From DATFPQ01 sp035264765 (lineage in GTDB: Bacteria > Actinomycetota > Actinomycetes > Actinomycetales > Angustibacteraceae): DNA of 34,299 nucleotides. The notes beneath the pieces were generated by a model that saw nothing but the letters and a program-made list of their open reading frames with translations, had not been told where the DNA came from and made no database searches. The DNA lies in the NCBI GenBank assembly GCA_035264765.1, contig DATFPQ010000234.1:1-34299 (forward strand). Reading direction: 5' to 3'. Below are positions 6,783 to 14,921 of this stretch, in pieces. Each line of letters begins with the position of its first letter. The stretch's first letter is position 1. Both the position numbers and the translations under genes were made by a program.

Positions 6783-7817
6783 TCAGGCGTCGCTCGAGCG
6801 CTGCCAGAGGTTGATGCCGGCCTCGACCGCATCGCGGTCGATCGCCGCCAGCTCCTCGGCGCTGAGGTCGGGCGCGTCCAGCGCGGCGACGTTGGCCTCC
6901 AGCTGCCGCACGCTGCTGGCGCCGATCAGCACCGACGTCACCCGCGGGTCGCGCAATGCCCAGGCCAGGGCCAGCTGGGCGAGCGCCTGCCCGCGAGCCT
7001 GAGCGATCTCGTTCAGCGCGCGCACGTGGCGCAGCGTGTCCTCGGTCAGCAGGTCCCGCGACAGCGACTTGCCCTGGCTGGCTCGCGAGCCCTCCGGAAT
7101 GCCGTTCAGGTACTTGTCGGTCAGCATCCCCTGGGCCAGCGGTGAGAACGCGATGCAGCCGACGCCCTGCTCCTCGAGCGTGTCGAGCAGCGCCTCCTCG
7201 ATCCAGCGGTTGAGCATCGAGTAGGACGGCTGGTGGATCAGAAGCGGCACGCCCATCTCGCGCAGCAGCGCGGCGGCCTCGGCGGTCCGTTCCGGGGAGT
7301 ACGACGAGACGCCGGCGTAGAGCGCCTTGCCGGAGCGGACGGCGTGTGCCAGCGCGCCCATCGTCTCCTCGAGCGGCGTCTCCGGGTCGAACCGGTGGCT
7401 GTAGAAGATGTCGACGTAGTCGAGCCCCATCCGGTCCAGCGACTGGTCGAGCGAGGCCAGCAGGTACTTGCGGGACCCCCACTCACCGTACGGTCCCGGC
7501 CACATGTCGTAGCCCGCCTTGGTCGAGATCACGAGCTCGTCGCGGTACGGGCGGAAGTCCTGGGCGTACAGCGTGCCGAAGTTGGCCTCCGCGCTGCCGT
7601 AGGGCGGTCCGTAGTTGTTGGCCAGGTCGAAGTGCGTGACGCCGAGGTCGAAGGCGCGGCGCAGGATGGCGCGCTGCCGGTCCAGGACGACGTCGTTCCC
7701 GAACCCGTGCCACAGGCCCAGGCTCACGGCGGGCAGCTTCAGGCCGCTGCGACCGGAGCGGCGGTAGGACATGGAGTCGTAGCGGTCGGGGGCGGCGACG
7801 TAGGGCTCAGGATTCAT
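6783..7817 (-). CDS. Aldo/keto reductase, YghZ-like (AKR14 type)
   Basis: The 344-aa protein is a full-length aldo/keto reductase that should reduce aldehydes with NADPH in the cytosol. It closely follows the YghZ / L-glyceraldehyde 3-phosphate reductase pattern: YRRSGRSGLKLPAVSLGLW at the N-terminus, FDLANNYGPPYGSAE with catalytic Asp and Tyr, STKAGY with Lys, FYSHRFD with His, and a late DPRVTSVLIGASS cofactor segment. Two ATGs lie three codons apart; the second is chosen because GCAGGA is correctly spaced from it and too close to the first (which would start at 7826). It converges on selD. The physiological substrate is not visible from sequence. Confidence 0.92.
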   Translation of the reverse strand: MNPEPYVAAPDRYDSMSYRRSGRSGLKLPAVSLGLWHGFGNDVVLDRQRAILRRAFDLGVTHFDLANNYGPPYGSAEANFGTLYAQDFRPYRDELVISTKAGYDMWPGPYGEWGSRKYLLASLDQSLDRMGLDYVDIFYSHRFDPETPLEETMGALAHAVRSGKALYAGVSSYSPERTAEAAALLREMGVPLLIHQPSYSMLNRWIEEALLDTLEEQGVGCIAFSPLAQGMLTDKYLNGIPEGSRASQGKSLSRDLLTEDTLRHVRALNEIAQARGQALAQLALAWALRDPRVTSVLIGASSVRQLEANVAALDAPDLSAEELAAIDRDAVEAGINLWQRSSDA

Positions 7818-7910
7818 GGCGGTCATCCTGCCGCAGCCGACGCGCGGCCGGCGCGCGGCCGGCGGGCAGCCGACGGGCAGCGGACGCCGGACACCAGCGG
7901 GCAGCACGCA

Positions 7911-7942
7911 CGAAGGCCCCCGCCGAGTGGCGGAGGCCTTCG
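7911..7942 (-). terminator. Intrinsic-type terminator after the cold-shock gene
   Basis: CGAAGGCC (7911-7918) pairs with GGCCTTCG (7935-7942), with a further CCGCC/GGCGG stem inside, starting 16 nt beyond the stop of the cold-shock gene. No U-tract follows. Confidence 0.75.
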
Positions 7943-7958
7943 CGAGGGTGGTGCGAGA

Positions 7959-8162
7959 TCAGAGCGGAACGACGTTCTCCGCCTGCGGGCCCTTCGGGCC
8001 CTGGGTGATCTCGAACTCCACGCGCTGGTTCTCGTCCAGCGAGCGGTAGCCCTGGGACTGAATGGCCGAGTAGTGCACGAAGACGTCGGCGCCGCCACCG
8101 TCCTGAGCGATGAAGCCGAAGCCCTTCTCAGCGTTGAACCACTTCACAGAACCCTGTGCCAT
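7959..8162 (-). CDS. Cold-shock protein (CspA family)
   Basis: The 67-aa protein is a single cold-shock (OB-fold) domain that binds single-stranded RNA and DNA. Both nucleic-acid motifs are intact: RNP1 as GFGFI in the KWFNAEKGFGFIAQD segment and RNP2 as VFVHYSAI. Length and sequence match actinobacterial CspA/ScoF-type proteins. The ATG is preceded by a strong GGAGGAG ribosome site, and a clear hairpin terminator follows. An upstream leader of about 100 nt or more is likely, which in this family often carries cold-responsive regulation, but no specific RNA element is recognisable here. Confidence 0.97.
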   Translation of the reverse strand: MAQGSVKWFNAEKGFGFIAQDGGGADVFVHYSAIQSQGYRSLDENQRVEFEITQGPKGPQAENVVPL

Positions 8163-8282
8163 GCCGTCTCCTCCGTAGGGGACGTCCTACAGCCGACACT
8201 GTGCCGGCCTGATGTGCTGTCATGCGTCCCAACGTTGGAGCTGGCCCTGACGAGCGGAGCCCGGAAACACCGGATGCGAGGG

Positions 8283-8310
8283 CGGATACGCCGCCTCCAC
8301 GACCGGTCAA
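8283..8310 (-). promoter_or_regulatory. Candidate promoter of the cold-shock gene
   Basis: On the minus strand TTGACC (8305-8310) and TATCCG (8283-8288) are separated by 16 nt. This would give a leader of about 115 nt before the cold-shock ATG. The -10 is weak, so this is tentative. Confidence 0.35.
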
Positions 8311-8393
8311 CGCAAGAAACACTGAACTGCAGCTTGACCAGTATGCCATGACGGGCGTGAGGCACCAGAGGTCTGGTCCATGAATCGGCGAGG

Positions 8394-9077
8394 TCAGGCA
8401 CCCAGAGCGCGCGTGACCGCCTCCTCGACCGGGTCCTCCCCAGCCACCAGCTCCAGGACCCGCCGGCCCGACGCTGGGTTCCGCCGGAGCCGCTCGAGCA
8501 GGGCGGCGAGGACCGCGGCCACGTCCTCGCGGGGGACGTCGGAGCGCCCCGTTGCGGCGTCCAACCGGACCCGGCCCGTCCCCGGCTCGTCGGTGAGGCG
8601 GCCGGGGCGGACCACCAGCCAGTCCAGGTCACGGCGCCGGAGGTCCTCCTCCGCCGCCAGCTTCGCCCGCAGGTACACCACGAAGCCCGGGTCAACGCCC
8701 TCCGGGGTGGCGCCGTCACGCACCGACTCGACACCCATGGACGAGACCTGCAGGTAGCGGCGAACCCCGACCAGCTCGGCGGCGTCCGCCAGCAGCACCG
8801 CGGCCCCGAGGTCGACGGTCTGCTTGCGGGCGTCCCCGCTGCCCGGTCCGGCGCCGGCGGCGAACACCACGGCGTCGGCGCCGTTCAGCACCTGGGAGAC
8901 CTCGTCCACGGAGACCGCCTCCAGGTCCAGCACGACCGGGCGGGCGCCGTCCTCCTGCAGGTCAGTCGCGTGCTCGCGGTTGCGGATCAGGCCAATCACG
9001 GTGTGCCCCTGTGCCACCAGGGCACGGCTCAGCCGGCGCGCCACCTGACCGTGCCCGCCGGCGATCACTACCAGCAT
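8394..9077 (-). CDS. NAD(P)-binding oxidoreductase (atypical SDR, NmrA-like/SDR_a5)
   Basis: The 227-aa protein has a Rossmann fold with the glycine-rich start VVIAGGHGQVARRL (residues 3-16), an IRNREH segment after the second strand, VVFAAGAGPGSG, and LQVSSMGVES in place of a classical active site. The YLRAKLAAEE segment supplies a YxxxK pattern. It resembles actinobacterial SDR_a5-type NAD(P)H-binding proteins, whose substrates are mostly unknown. The ATG is preceded by a GGGGG stretch. It lies 28 nt downstream of serA on the same strand, probably in one operon. Confidence 0.85.
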   Translation of the reverse strand: MLVVIAGGHGQVARRLSRALVAQGHTVIGLIRNREHATDLQEDGARPVVLDLEAVSVDEVSQVLNGADAVVFAAGAGPGSGDARKQTVDLGAAVLLADAAELVGVRRYLQVSSMGVESVRDGATPEGVDPGFVVYLRAKLAAEEDLRRRDLDWLVVRPGRLTDEPGTGRVRLDAATGRSDVPREDVAAVLAALLERLRRNPASGRRVLELVAGEDPVEEAVTRALGA

Positions 9078-9105
9078 GCGAGCCCCCTTCGCGGAACCCC
9101 GGCCG

Positions 9106-10302
9106 TCAGGACAGGACGCGCAACCGGATCGTCTCCGGCAGCTGCTCCAGCCGCTCGAGGATGACCGGCGTGTAGTCGGAGTTGACGTCCGTGACCAGGT
9201 AGCCGACCTCGCCCCGCGTGCTCAGCGACTGGGAGTCGACGTTCACGCCGTACTCGGCGAACATCGCGTTCACCTTGGCCAGGACGCCAGGCACGTTGCG
9301 GTGCACGTGAGCCAGGCGGTGCGAGCCCCCGAGCTCACCAGTGCTGATCGTCGGCAGGTTCACCGAGAGCGACGTCGACCCGCCGTCGGCGTAGCCGCGG
9401 AGCTTGCCGGCCACGAACCGGCCGATGTCCTTCTGCGCCTCCTCGGTGCTGCCGCCGATGTGCGGCGTGAGGATGACGTTGGGCAGCCCGCGCAGGTCCG
9501 ACTCGAACGGGTCGCCCTGCCGCTTCGGCTCGGTCGGGAACACGTCGATCGCCGCGCCCGCGATGTGACCGGACTCGATGTGCTTGCGCAGCGAGGCGTG
9601 GTCGACGACGAAGCCGCGGGACATGTTCAGGAACAGCGACCGGGGCCGCATCGTGGCGAACTCGTCCTCGCCGAACAGGTTGCGGTTGCCGGGCCGGCCG
9701 TCGACGTGCAGCGACACGGCCTCGGCGGTTTCGAGCAGCTCCTGCAGGCTGCCGCAGCGCCGGGCGTTGCCCAGGGCGAGCCGGTCCTCGGTGTCGTAGA
9801 AGTAGACCGTCATGCCGAAGGCCTCGGCGAGCACCGACAGCTGCGACCCGATGTTGCCGTAGCCGACGATGCCGAGGGAGCGCCCGCGGACCTCGTGCGA
9901 GCCCTTCGCGGACTTGTCCCAGATGCCCGCGTGCATCGCGGCGTTCTTCTCCATCAGCCGCCGGGCCATGGCGATGATCGACCCCATGGCGATCTCGACC
10001 ACGCTGCGGGTGTTGGAGTAGGGCGCGTTGAAGACCGCCACGCCGTGGCCGGTGGCCGCCGGCAGGTCGATCTGGTTGGTCCCGATGCAGAAGGCCCCGA
10101 CCGCCTGCAGCTGAGGTGCCGAGGCCAGGACCTTCTCGGTCACGAAGGTGGTGGACCGGATGCCCAGCAGGTCGACACCTTCGAGGGCCTCGACGAGCTC
10201 GGACTCCTCCAGGGCGCCGGACCGGGTCTCGACCTCGTGCCCGCTCGCGCGAAGCAGCTCGGCCGCGTCCGAGTGGATGTTCTCCAGGAGCAGTGCCCGC
10301 AC
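9106..10302 (-). CDS. serA: D-3-phosphoglycerate dehydrogenase with C-terminal ACT domain
   Basis: SerA catalyses the first step of serine synthesis, oxidising 3-phosphoglycerate to 3-phosphohydroxypyruvate with NAD. The 398-aa protein is the shorter, E. coli-like form (410 aa). It shows GIVGYGNIGS (residues 144-153, NAD binding), LFLNMSRGFVVD with the substrate arginine, DVFPTEP with the acidic partner, TPHIGGST with the catalytic histidine, and a C-terminal ACT domain (VHRNVPGVLAKVNAMF) that in this family gives serine feedback control. The GTG start has a GGAGAGA ribosome site. Many actinobacteria carry the longer SerA of about 530 aa, so this could be a second gene in the genome. The downstream oxidoreductase is likely co-transcribed. 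Confidence 0.94.
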   Translation of the reverse strand: MRALLLENIHSDAAELLRASGHEVETRSGALEESELVEALEGVDLLGIRSTTFVTEKVLASAPQLQAVGAFCIGTNQIDLPAATGHGVAVFNAPYSNTRSVVEIAMGSIIAMARRLMEKNAAMHAGIWDKSAKGSHEVRGRSLGIVGYGNIGSQLSVLAEAFGMTVYFYDTEDRLALGNARRCGSLQELLETAEAVSLHVDGRPGNRNLFGEDEFATMRPRSLFLNMSRGFVVDHASLRKHIESGHIAGAAIDVFPTEPKRQGDPFESDLRGLPNVILTPHIGGSTEEAQKDIGRFVAGKLRGYADGGSTSLSVNLPTISTGELGGSHRLAHVHRNVPGVLAKVNAMFAEYGVNVDSQSLSTRGEVGYLVTDVNSDYTPVILERLEQLPETIRLRVLS

Positions 10303-10395
10303 GCCGTCTCTCCGAATCTGTGGAGTCTGGGACCTCCAGCGTACGAGGCCGCGCAGACAGCACAGGCGCCGGTCCGAGTCGTGGACCCCTGGCCC

Positions 10396-10401
10396 TACCC
10401 T
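10396..10401 (+). promoter_or_regulatory. Candidate -10 element (TACCCT), leaderless geometry
   Basis: TACCCT lies six bases before the GTG start of the spermidine-synthase-like gene, with no ribosome site between. No clear -35 is visible. Confidence 0.4.
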
Positions 10402-10407
10402 GGCGGC

Positions 10408-11238
10408 GTGGCTGGACGGCGGGGCGCGGGCTGGACGACGGGACCGCCGCCGGACGACGACGGACCCCCTCCCCCGCCATCGGTGGAGCCCGACCCGGAT
10501 GACCCGCAGGGGTGGACCGTCGTCGTCGGGGGCGTCCCCAGCAGCTACGTGCACTTGGGCGACCCGACCCGGCTGGACTTCGAGTACGTCCGGTGGACGG
10601 GAGACCTGCTCGACGTCATTGCCCCCCAGGGACAACCGTTACGGTGCGTGCACATCGGCGGGGCCGGCTGCACCCTCCCCCGGTACGTCGCGGCGACCCG
10701 ACCGGGTTCCCGGCAGGTGGTCCTGGAGAGCGACCCGGACGTGGTCGAGCTGGCCCGGGAGCGGTTCGGCTACAGCCGGCGCAGCGGGTTCCGGCTGCGC
10801 GTAGCCGACGGCTTGAAGGGCCTCGAGGTGCTCAACGACAGCGAGTGGGACGTCGTCATACGCGACGCCTTCGCCGGCCCCACCACGCCCGGGCACCTGA
10901 CCACCACGAGGTTCGTGGCTGAGGTCGCGCGGGTGCTGGCGCCGGGAGGCGTCTACGTCGCGAACGTGGCGGACGTCCCCGGGCTGGGTCTGACCCGGCG
11001 CGAGGTCGCGACAGCTCGCACGGTGCTCGGGCAGGTCGCCCTGGTCGGAGAGACCCAGCACCTGCGCGGTCGCCGCTACGGCAACGTGCTGCTCATCGCC
11101 TCCCGGGCGCCACTGCCGGTCGCCGCGCTCACCCGGCGGGTGGTGTCGGGCCCGGTGCCGGCGCGCGTGGTGCCGCCGGAGGACGCCGCGGCTCTTGCGG
11201 CGGGCGCCCGGGTGATCGAGCCGGCTTCGGCGGGGTGA
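10408..11238 (+). CDS. Spermidine-synthase-fold methyltransferase-like protein
   Basis: The 276-aa protein has the Rossmann fold of the spermidine synthase/class I methyltransferase group. The cofactor region reads CVHIGGAGCTLPRYVAA, followed by VVLESDPDVVELAR (acidic residue at the end of strand 2) and DVVIRDAFAGPTTPGHLTT, where the DxxD-type active site of true polyamine synthases would lie. The first 45 residues are a Pro/Asp-rich low-complexity stretch. Actinobacteria have many such proteins with unknown substrates, annotated as fused MFS/spermidine synthases or polyamine aminopropyltransferase-like; this one lacks membrane helices. The GTG start is chosen for its leaderless geometry; another GTG at 10381 is possible. 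The 3' end contains a tandem repeat. Confidence 0.8.
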   Translation: MAGRRGAGWTTGPPPDDDGPPPPPSVEPDPDDPQGWTVVVGGVPSSYVHLGDPTRLDFEYVRWTGDLLDVIAPQGQPLRCVHIGGAGCTLPRYVAATRPGSRQVVLESDPDVVELARERFGYSRRSGFRLRVADGLKGLEVLNDSEWDVVIRDAFAGPTTPGHLTTTRFVAEVARVLAPGGVYVANVADVPGLGLTRREVATARTVLGQVALVGETQHLRGRRYGNVLLIASRAPLPVAALTRRVVSGPVPARVVPPEDAAALAAGARVIEPASAG

Positions 11239-11256
11239 TCGAGCCGGCCCCGGCCG
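11211..11256. repeat. Tandem repeat at the 3' end of the spermidine-synthase-like gene
   Basis: GGTGATCGAGCCGGC followed by a similar tail occurs at 11211-11232 and 11234-11256 (period 23); a partial third copy (AGTGACCCAGCCGGCC) follows. The gene's TGA lies in the second copy, while the same letters in the first copy are read in another frame. Confidence 0.85.
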
Positions 11257-11290
11257 AGTGACCCAGCCGGCCGACGTCCAGCCGAAACGG

Positions 11291-11331
11291 CGCGATCCCG
11301 GAACCCAACCGTCCTGGGTCCCGGGATCGCG
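11291..11331. terminator. Strong bidirectional hairpin terminator
   Basis: CGCGATCCCGG (11291-11301) pairs with CCGGGATCGCG (11321-11331), and the stem continues inward to 17 bp with a single mismatch around a 7-nt loop. It sits between two convergent genes and probably serves both. Confidence 0.85.
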
Positions 11332-11342
11332 TCGGATCGGTG

Positions 11343-12254
11343 TCAGGCCGTCCCGTCGTCCCCCTGCTCGGCCAGGAACTGCTCGACCTCGGCGCCCAGC
11401 TCGTCGGCGGACGGCAGCGCCAGCCCCTCGGAGGCCAGCAGGCTCGTGCGACCACGTGCGCCGACGTAGGCGTCGTACTGGTCCTCCAGGGCCCGGACGA
11501 CGCGCGCCACCTCCTCGGAGCCGCGGACCTGCTCGCCGATGGCCTCGCGGGTCTCGGCAGCCGCGGCCTGCAGCGCGCCGGTCGGCAGGTCCAGGCCGGT
11601 GGTGCCGGAGACCCGGGCGAGCAGCACCGCGGCGGCGTCCGGGTACGGGGTCTCGGCCAGGTAGTGCGGAACCTGCGCGACGAAGCCGAGCGCGTCGTGT
11701 CCGTGCTCGCCCAGCCGCAGCTCGAGCAGCGCGGCGGCCGAGCCCGGCACCTGCACGGTGCCCGACCAGCCGTCCGTGGCGGGGACCAGCTCGGTGCGGT
11801 TCGCGTGGCCGATGATGCCGATGGGCCGGGTGTGCGGCACCGCCATCGGGATCGCGTGCAGGGCCACGGTCGTCCGGACGTCGAAGCGCTCGACCAGCTG
11901 TCGGACTGCGGCCACGAAGCGCTCCCACTGGACGTCCGGCTCCAGCCCGGTCAGCAGCAGGAACTCCTGGCCCCCGGCATCGGTCACCGCGTGCAGCTCC
12001 AGTCGCGGCTCCCGGTAGGAGGTGTAGTGGTCGCGGTCGTACAACATCGCGGGCCGGCGGGCGCGGTAGTCGATCAGCTGGTCGGCGTCGAACGTCGCGA
12101 CCCGGCGGTGCTCCAGCGTTTCGAGCAAGTGGTCTGCGGCAAGGCGGGTGGCCGAGCCGGCATCGACGAAGCCCTGCAGCGCGTGCAGCAGCACTCCGGA
12201 GCCGTTCTCCCTCGGCTCGCTCTCGACCGTGTACAGCGTCTCGGGGTCCAGCAC
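11343..12254 (-). CDS. PAC2 family protein (proteasome assembly chaperone-like)
   Basis: The 303-aa protein matches the PAC2 family common in actinobacteria, whose fold resembles purine nucleoside phosphorylases and eukaryotic proteasome assembly chaperone 2. Visible family features are LLHALQGFVDAGSAT near residue 23, VATFDADQLIDYRARRP, LLLTGLEPDVQWERF in the middle, and GIIGHANRTEL. The cellular function in bacteria is not established. The GTG start is supported by a GGAGGAT ribosome site. It follows the 44-aa gene on the same strand by about 120 nt. Confidence 0.88.
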   Translation of the reverse strand: MLDPETLYTVESEPRENGSGVLLHALQGFVDAGSATRLAADHLLETLEHRRVATFDADQLIDYRARRPAMLYDRDHYTSYREPRLELHAVTDAGGQEFLLLTGLEPDVQWERFVAAVRQLVERFDVRTTVALHAIPMAVPHTRPIGIIGHANRTELVPATDGWSGTVQVPGSAAALLELRLGEHGHDALGFVAQVPHYLAETPYPDAAAVLLARVSGTTGLDLPTGALQAAAAETREAIGEQVRGSEEVARVVRALEDQYDAYVGARGRTSLLASEGLALPSADELGAEVEQFLAEQGDDGTA

Positions 12255-12371
12255 GTCATCCTCCGTCGTCCGTCGCCATCTCGAGCGGCCGGTCGAACCG
12301 GTGCGCGGTGGCTCTACGGACTCAACGCCGACGGGACGGCGTTCCATCCCGGCCCGCGGCGGACCTCCGGC

Positions 12372-12506
12372 TCAGTGCTCGTCGGCAGTGGGGGCAGGCA
12401 GCGGGCGGCCGTCGCGGCCGAGGCGCACCCGGCGGGGGTTGGCAAGCGAGCTGCCGCTGCGTGCACGCTCGGTCGAGGTGGTGCCTGTGGTCGTCTGGTC
12501 GCTCAT
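12372..12506 (-). CDS. Probable 44-aa small basic protein
   Basis: A 44-codon reading frame (MSDQTTTGTTSTERA at the start, a basic SLANPRRVRLGRDGR centre, and a Pro/Ala/Thr-rich end) occupies the gap upstream of the PAC2 gene. The ATG has a GGGAGA ribosome site at good spacing, and third positions are strongly G/C. It lies just downstream of an AT-rich patch (12525-12560) that may hold a promoter. I do not recognise the family. No frame with comparable support overlaps it. Confidence 0.5.
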   Translation of the reverse strand: MSDQTTTGTTSTERARSGSSLANPRRVRLGRDGRPLPAPTADEH

Positions 12507-12722
12507 CCGGTCTCCCGTCACATCCTCGTGTATCGACTTGCTATCTATTGTCTCTCGAGGAGTCGACGGCCGCTGCCCAGATCGCTGTGGGATCGATCAC
12601 AGCCGTGCACGAACCGGACGTGTGACCACATCCGGCCCCGAGCTCGCAGGCGCGGGTAGACGCGGGAGAGGGCGCGTGTCATGTGCGGGAACAGGCCGGC
12701 GTCCGGACGCCGTTGCCCGGGA

Positions 12723-13778
12723 GTGAGCGACTCTCCCGCGGCCCCCGCCCTTCCCCTGTCGGTGCTCGACCTGTCGCCGGTGCCCTCGGGCACGCGGCCA
12801 TCTCAGGCGCTGCACCGGACGGTTGAGCTGGCGCAGGCGGTGGAGCGGTGGGGCTACGACCGGATCTGGCTGGCGGAGCACCACTCCCTTCCAAGCGTCA
12901 CCAGCTCAGCGCCGCCCGTGCTGATGGCCGCGGTCGCCGCCGCGACGAAGAACATCCGGGTCGGCTCGGGCGGGGTCATGCTGCCGAACCACTCACCGCT
13001 CGCCGTCGCGGAGACGTTCCGTGTCCTGGAGGGACTGCACCCGGGGCGGATCGACCTCGGCATCGGCCGGGCTCCTGGAACCGACCAGCTCACCGCGTTC
13101 GCCCTGCGCCGCAGCCGCCAGGCGCTCACCGCCGACGACTTCCCGCAGCAGTTCGCGGAGCTACGCGGCTACGTCGACGGCTTCGACGCCGACCACCCGT
13201 TCTCGGTGATCCGGGCCATGCCGGACGACGTCTCGCTGCCGCCGGTCTGGATCCTCGGGTCCAGCCTGTACGGCGGGCAGGCGGCCGGCGCGTTCGGCAC
13301 CGGCTTCGCGTTCGCCGGGCACTTCGGCAGCGTCGACCCGGCCGAGGCGGTCGACGGCTACCGGGCCGCATTCGGCCCGTCCGGCCGCCCCGGTGACCCG
13401 GCTGAGCCACGGGTGATCCTCGCCGTCTCGGCGATCGTCGCCGACACCGAGGCGCGGGCCGAGGAACTCGCCCTCGCCAACGACCTGTCCACCGTGCGGC
13501 TGCGCACCAACCGTCCGGGACCGCTGCCCAGCCCGCAGGAGGCGGCGGCGCACGTGTGGACCGACCTGGAGCGGGAGACCGCCCGGGCGGCCCGCCGGTT
13601 CATCACGGTCGGGACGTCGGACGCCGTCCGGGAGGGGCTGCTGGCTCGGGCTCGGCACGCCGGCGCGGACGAGCTGATCGTCACCACGAACGTTCACGAC
13701 CCCGCCGAGCGGCTGCGGTCCTACCAGCTCCTGGCCGAGTGCTTCGGCCTCACGAACCGCGCCGGCGCCGCGGCCTGA
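12723..13778 (+). CDS. LLM-class flavin-dependent oxidoreductase (luciferase-like)
   Basis: The 351-aa protein is a bacterial-luciferase-like TIM barrel that uses FMN or F420. Features include PLSVLDLSPVPSG at the first strand, DRIWLAEHHSLP, IRVGSGGVMLPNHSPLAVAE, LHPGRIDLGIGRAPG and FAFAGHF, which place it in the single-component MsnO8-like/YhbW-type LLM group (TIGR03558 pattern). The substrate is unknown. The start is uncertain: GTG at 12723 begins right before the conserved region but has poor ribosome-site spacing, whereas ATG at 12681 has a good GGAGAGGG site and would add 14 residues (MCGNRPAS...), coded with atypical codons. It stands alone, followed by a long gene-free region. Confidence 0.88.
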   Translation: MSDSPAAPALPLSVLDLSPVPSGTRPSQALHRTVELAQAVERWGYDRIWLAEHHSLPSVTSSAPPVLMAAVAAATKNIRVGSGGVMLPNHSPLAVAETFRVLEGLHPGRIDLGIGRAPGTDQLTAFALRRSRQALTADDFPQQFAELRGYVDGFDADHPFSVIRAMPDDVSLPPVWILGSSLYGGQAAGAFGTGFAFAGHFGSVDPAEAVDGYRAAFGPSGRPGDPAEPRVILAVSAIVADTEARAEELALANDLSTVRLRTNRPGPLPSPQEAAAHVWTDLERETARAARRFITVGTSDAVREGLLARARHAGADELIVTTNVHDPAERLRSYQLLAECFGLTNRAGAAA

Positions 13779-13857
13779 GCCGGCTGCTCCGACCCCGGCT
13801 GCACCCACACAGAGCCGCGGCCGGCGGACCCTATACACGGGGCGCCGGTATGGACAG

Positions 13858-13924
13858 CTTTGCGTGCGATATGCCGATGAAACGGTGCCGTGCGGCTTGC
13901 GGAACCGGCATTTCCGACGCAAAG
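13858..13924. other. Large imperfect inverted repeat in the gene-free stretch 13779-14146
   Basis: CTTTGCGT (13858-13865) pairs with ACGCAAAG (13917-13924), then after a 5x5 internal loop ATGCCG (13871-13876) pairs with CGGCAT (13906-13911), leaving a 29-nt apical region that can form small CCG/CGG hairpins. The surrounding 368 nt show no credible coding frame: ORFs there lack third-position G/C bias and ribosome sites. A structured RNA, a leader or a regulatory DNA site is possible; I could not match it to a known riboswitch. A 22-nt tandem repeat lies further on, before fabG. Confidence 0.5.
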
Positions 13925-14062
13925 AGCGTGCCTGCTCCAGCAGGGCCGCCCTGGCGACGCCGGAAAGCCGGTCCACAAGGAGCAAGCCGGTCGGCGCGGA
14001 GCAAGCGACGGGCGCCGCCGAACGCTCGACAACGCACCGCGCGACCTCAACGGCAGGAAGCT

Positions 14063-14106
14063 GCGGACTGCGCCGACGTGAGAGGCGGACTGCGCTGAAG
14101 TGAGAG
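14063..14106. repeat. 22-nt tandem direct repeat upstream of the FabG-type gene
   Basis: GCGGACTGCGCCGACGTGAGAG (14063-14084) is followed immediately by a copy differing at two positions (14085-14106). It ends about 40 nt before the start of the FabG-type gene. Confidence 0.9.
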
Positions 14107-14146
14107 CATGCGGCGACCCACCAGCCCGCAGCTGCGGAGGACCTCC

Positions 14147-14899
14147 ATGCCAGGACTCGAAGGCCGCGTCGCGCTCGTCACCGGCGGCGCACGCGGCATC
14201 GGCGCCGCCACCGCCCGCCGGCTGACCGCCGACGGCGCGCGCATCGCCATCGCCGACGTCGACGAGACGAGCGCCACCGCCACCGCCGCGGACATCGGCG
14301 GCGGAGCCATCGGGATCGGCTGCGACGTCACGGACTCGACGGCCTGCGAGCGCGCGGTGGCGCGCGTCGTCGAGGAGCTCGGGCGCCTGCACATCCTGGT
14401 CAACAACGCCGGCGTCACCCGCGACAACCTGCTGTTCAAGATGTCCGAGCAGGACTGGGACACCGTGATGGCCGTGCACCTCAAGGGCGCCTTCCTGATG
14501 AGCCGGGCGGCGCAGCAGCATTTCGTCGCCGCCCGCTACGGCCGCATCGTCAACCTGTCGAGCGTCTCGGCGCTGGGCAACCGCGGCCAGGCCAACTACT
14601 CGGCGGCGAAGATGGGCCTGCAGGGCTTCACCCGCACCCTCGCCATCGAGCTCGGCCCGTTCGGCGTCACGGTCAACGCCGTGGCGCCGGGCTTCGTCGT
14701 CACCGACATGACGGACGCGACCGCAGCCCGGATGGGCATCACGCCCGAGCAGCTACGTGAGGCCTCCGCCAGCCAGACACCGGTCCGCCGGGTCGGTCAG
14801 CCGGACGACATCGCGAACGCGATCGCCTTCTTCGCCAGTGACGCCGCCTCGTTCGTCACCGGGCAGACGCTGTACGTCGACGGCGGCGCCAAGCTCTGA
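14147..14899 (+). CDS. fabG: FabG-type 3-oxoacyl-ACP reductase / SDR
   Basis: The 250-aa protein is a classical SDR with the FabG pattern: TGGARGIG (residues 12-19), NNAGVTRDNLLFKM, S139 in NLSSVSA, Y151 and K155 in YSAAK, and the C-terminal PDDIANAIAFFASDAASFVTGQTLYVDGG. It should reduce 3-oxoacyl thioesters with NADPH. The helix-4 asparagine of the usual tetrad is a histidine (MAVHLKGAF, H111), as in some FabG-like SDRs, so a specialised substrate is possible. The ATG at 14147 has a GGAGGA ribosome site; an upstream in-frame ATG at 14108 would add 13 residues without family support. No other fatty-acid gene is near. Confidence 0.88.
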   Translation: MPGLEGRVALVTGGARGIGAATARRLTADGARIAIADVDETSATATAADIGGGAIGIGCDVTDSTACERAVARVVEELGRLHILVNNAGVTRDNLLFKMSEQDWDTVMAVHLKGAFLMSRAAQQHFVAARYGRIVNLSSVSALGNRGQANYSAAKMGLQGFTRTLAIELGPFGVTVNAVAPGFVVTDMTDATAARMGITPEQLREASASQTPVRRVGQPDDIANAIAFFASDAASFVTGQTLYVDGGAKL

Positions 14900-14921
14900 C
14901 CGGCCCCAGCCACGGGCTCCG

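Noticed and set aside
9076..11238. 720-codon plus-strand frame antisense to serA
   Set aside because: It is the mirror of serA. Only the last 276 codons form a real gene (the spermidine-synthase-like protein).
13911..13930. Possible cyclic-di-GMP (GEMM-I) riboswitch because of GACGCAAAG
   Set aside because: Only that short string fits; the GGGCAAACC part, the expected P2 stem and the second helix could not be found at the right places on either strand.
13890..14103. Short ORFs on both strands within the gene-free region
   Set aside because: They have no ribosome site, no third-position G/C bias and no recognisable motif; they overlap the inverted repeat and the 22-nt tandem repeat.
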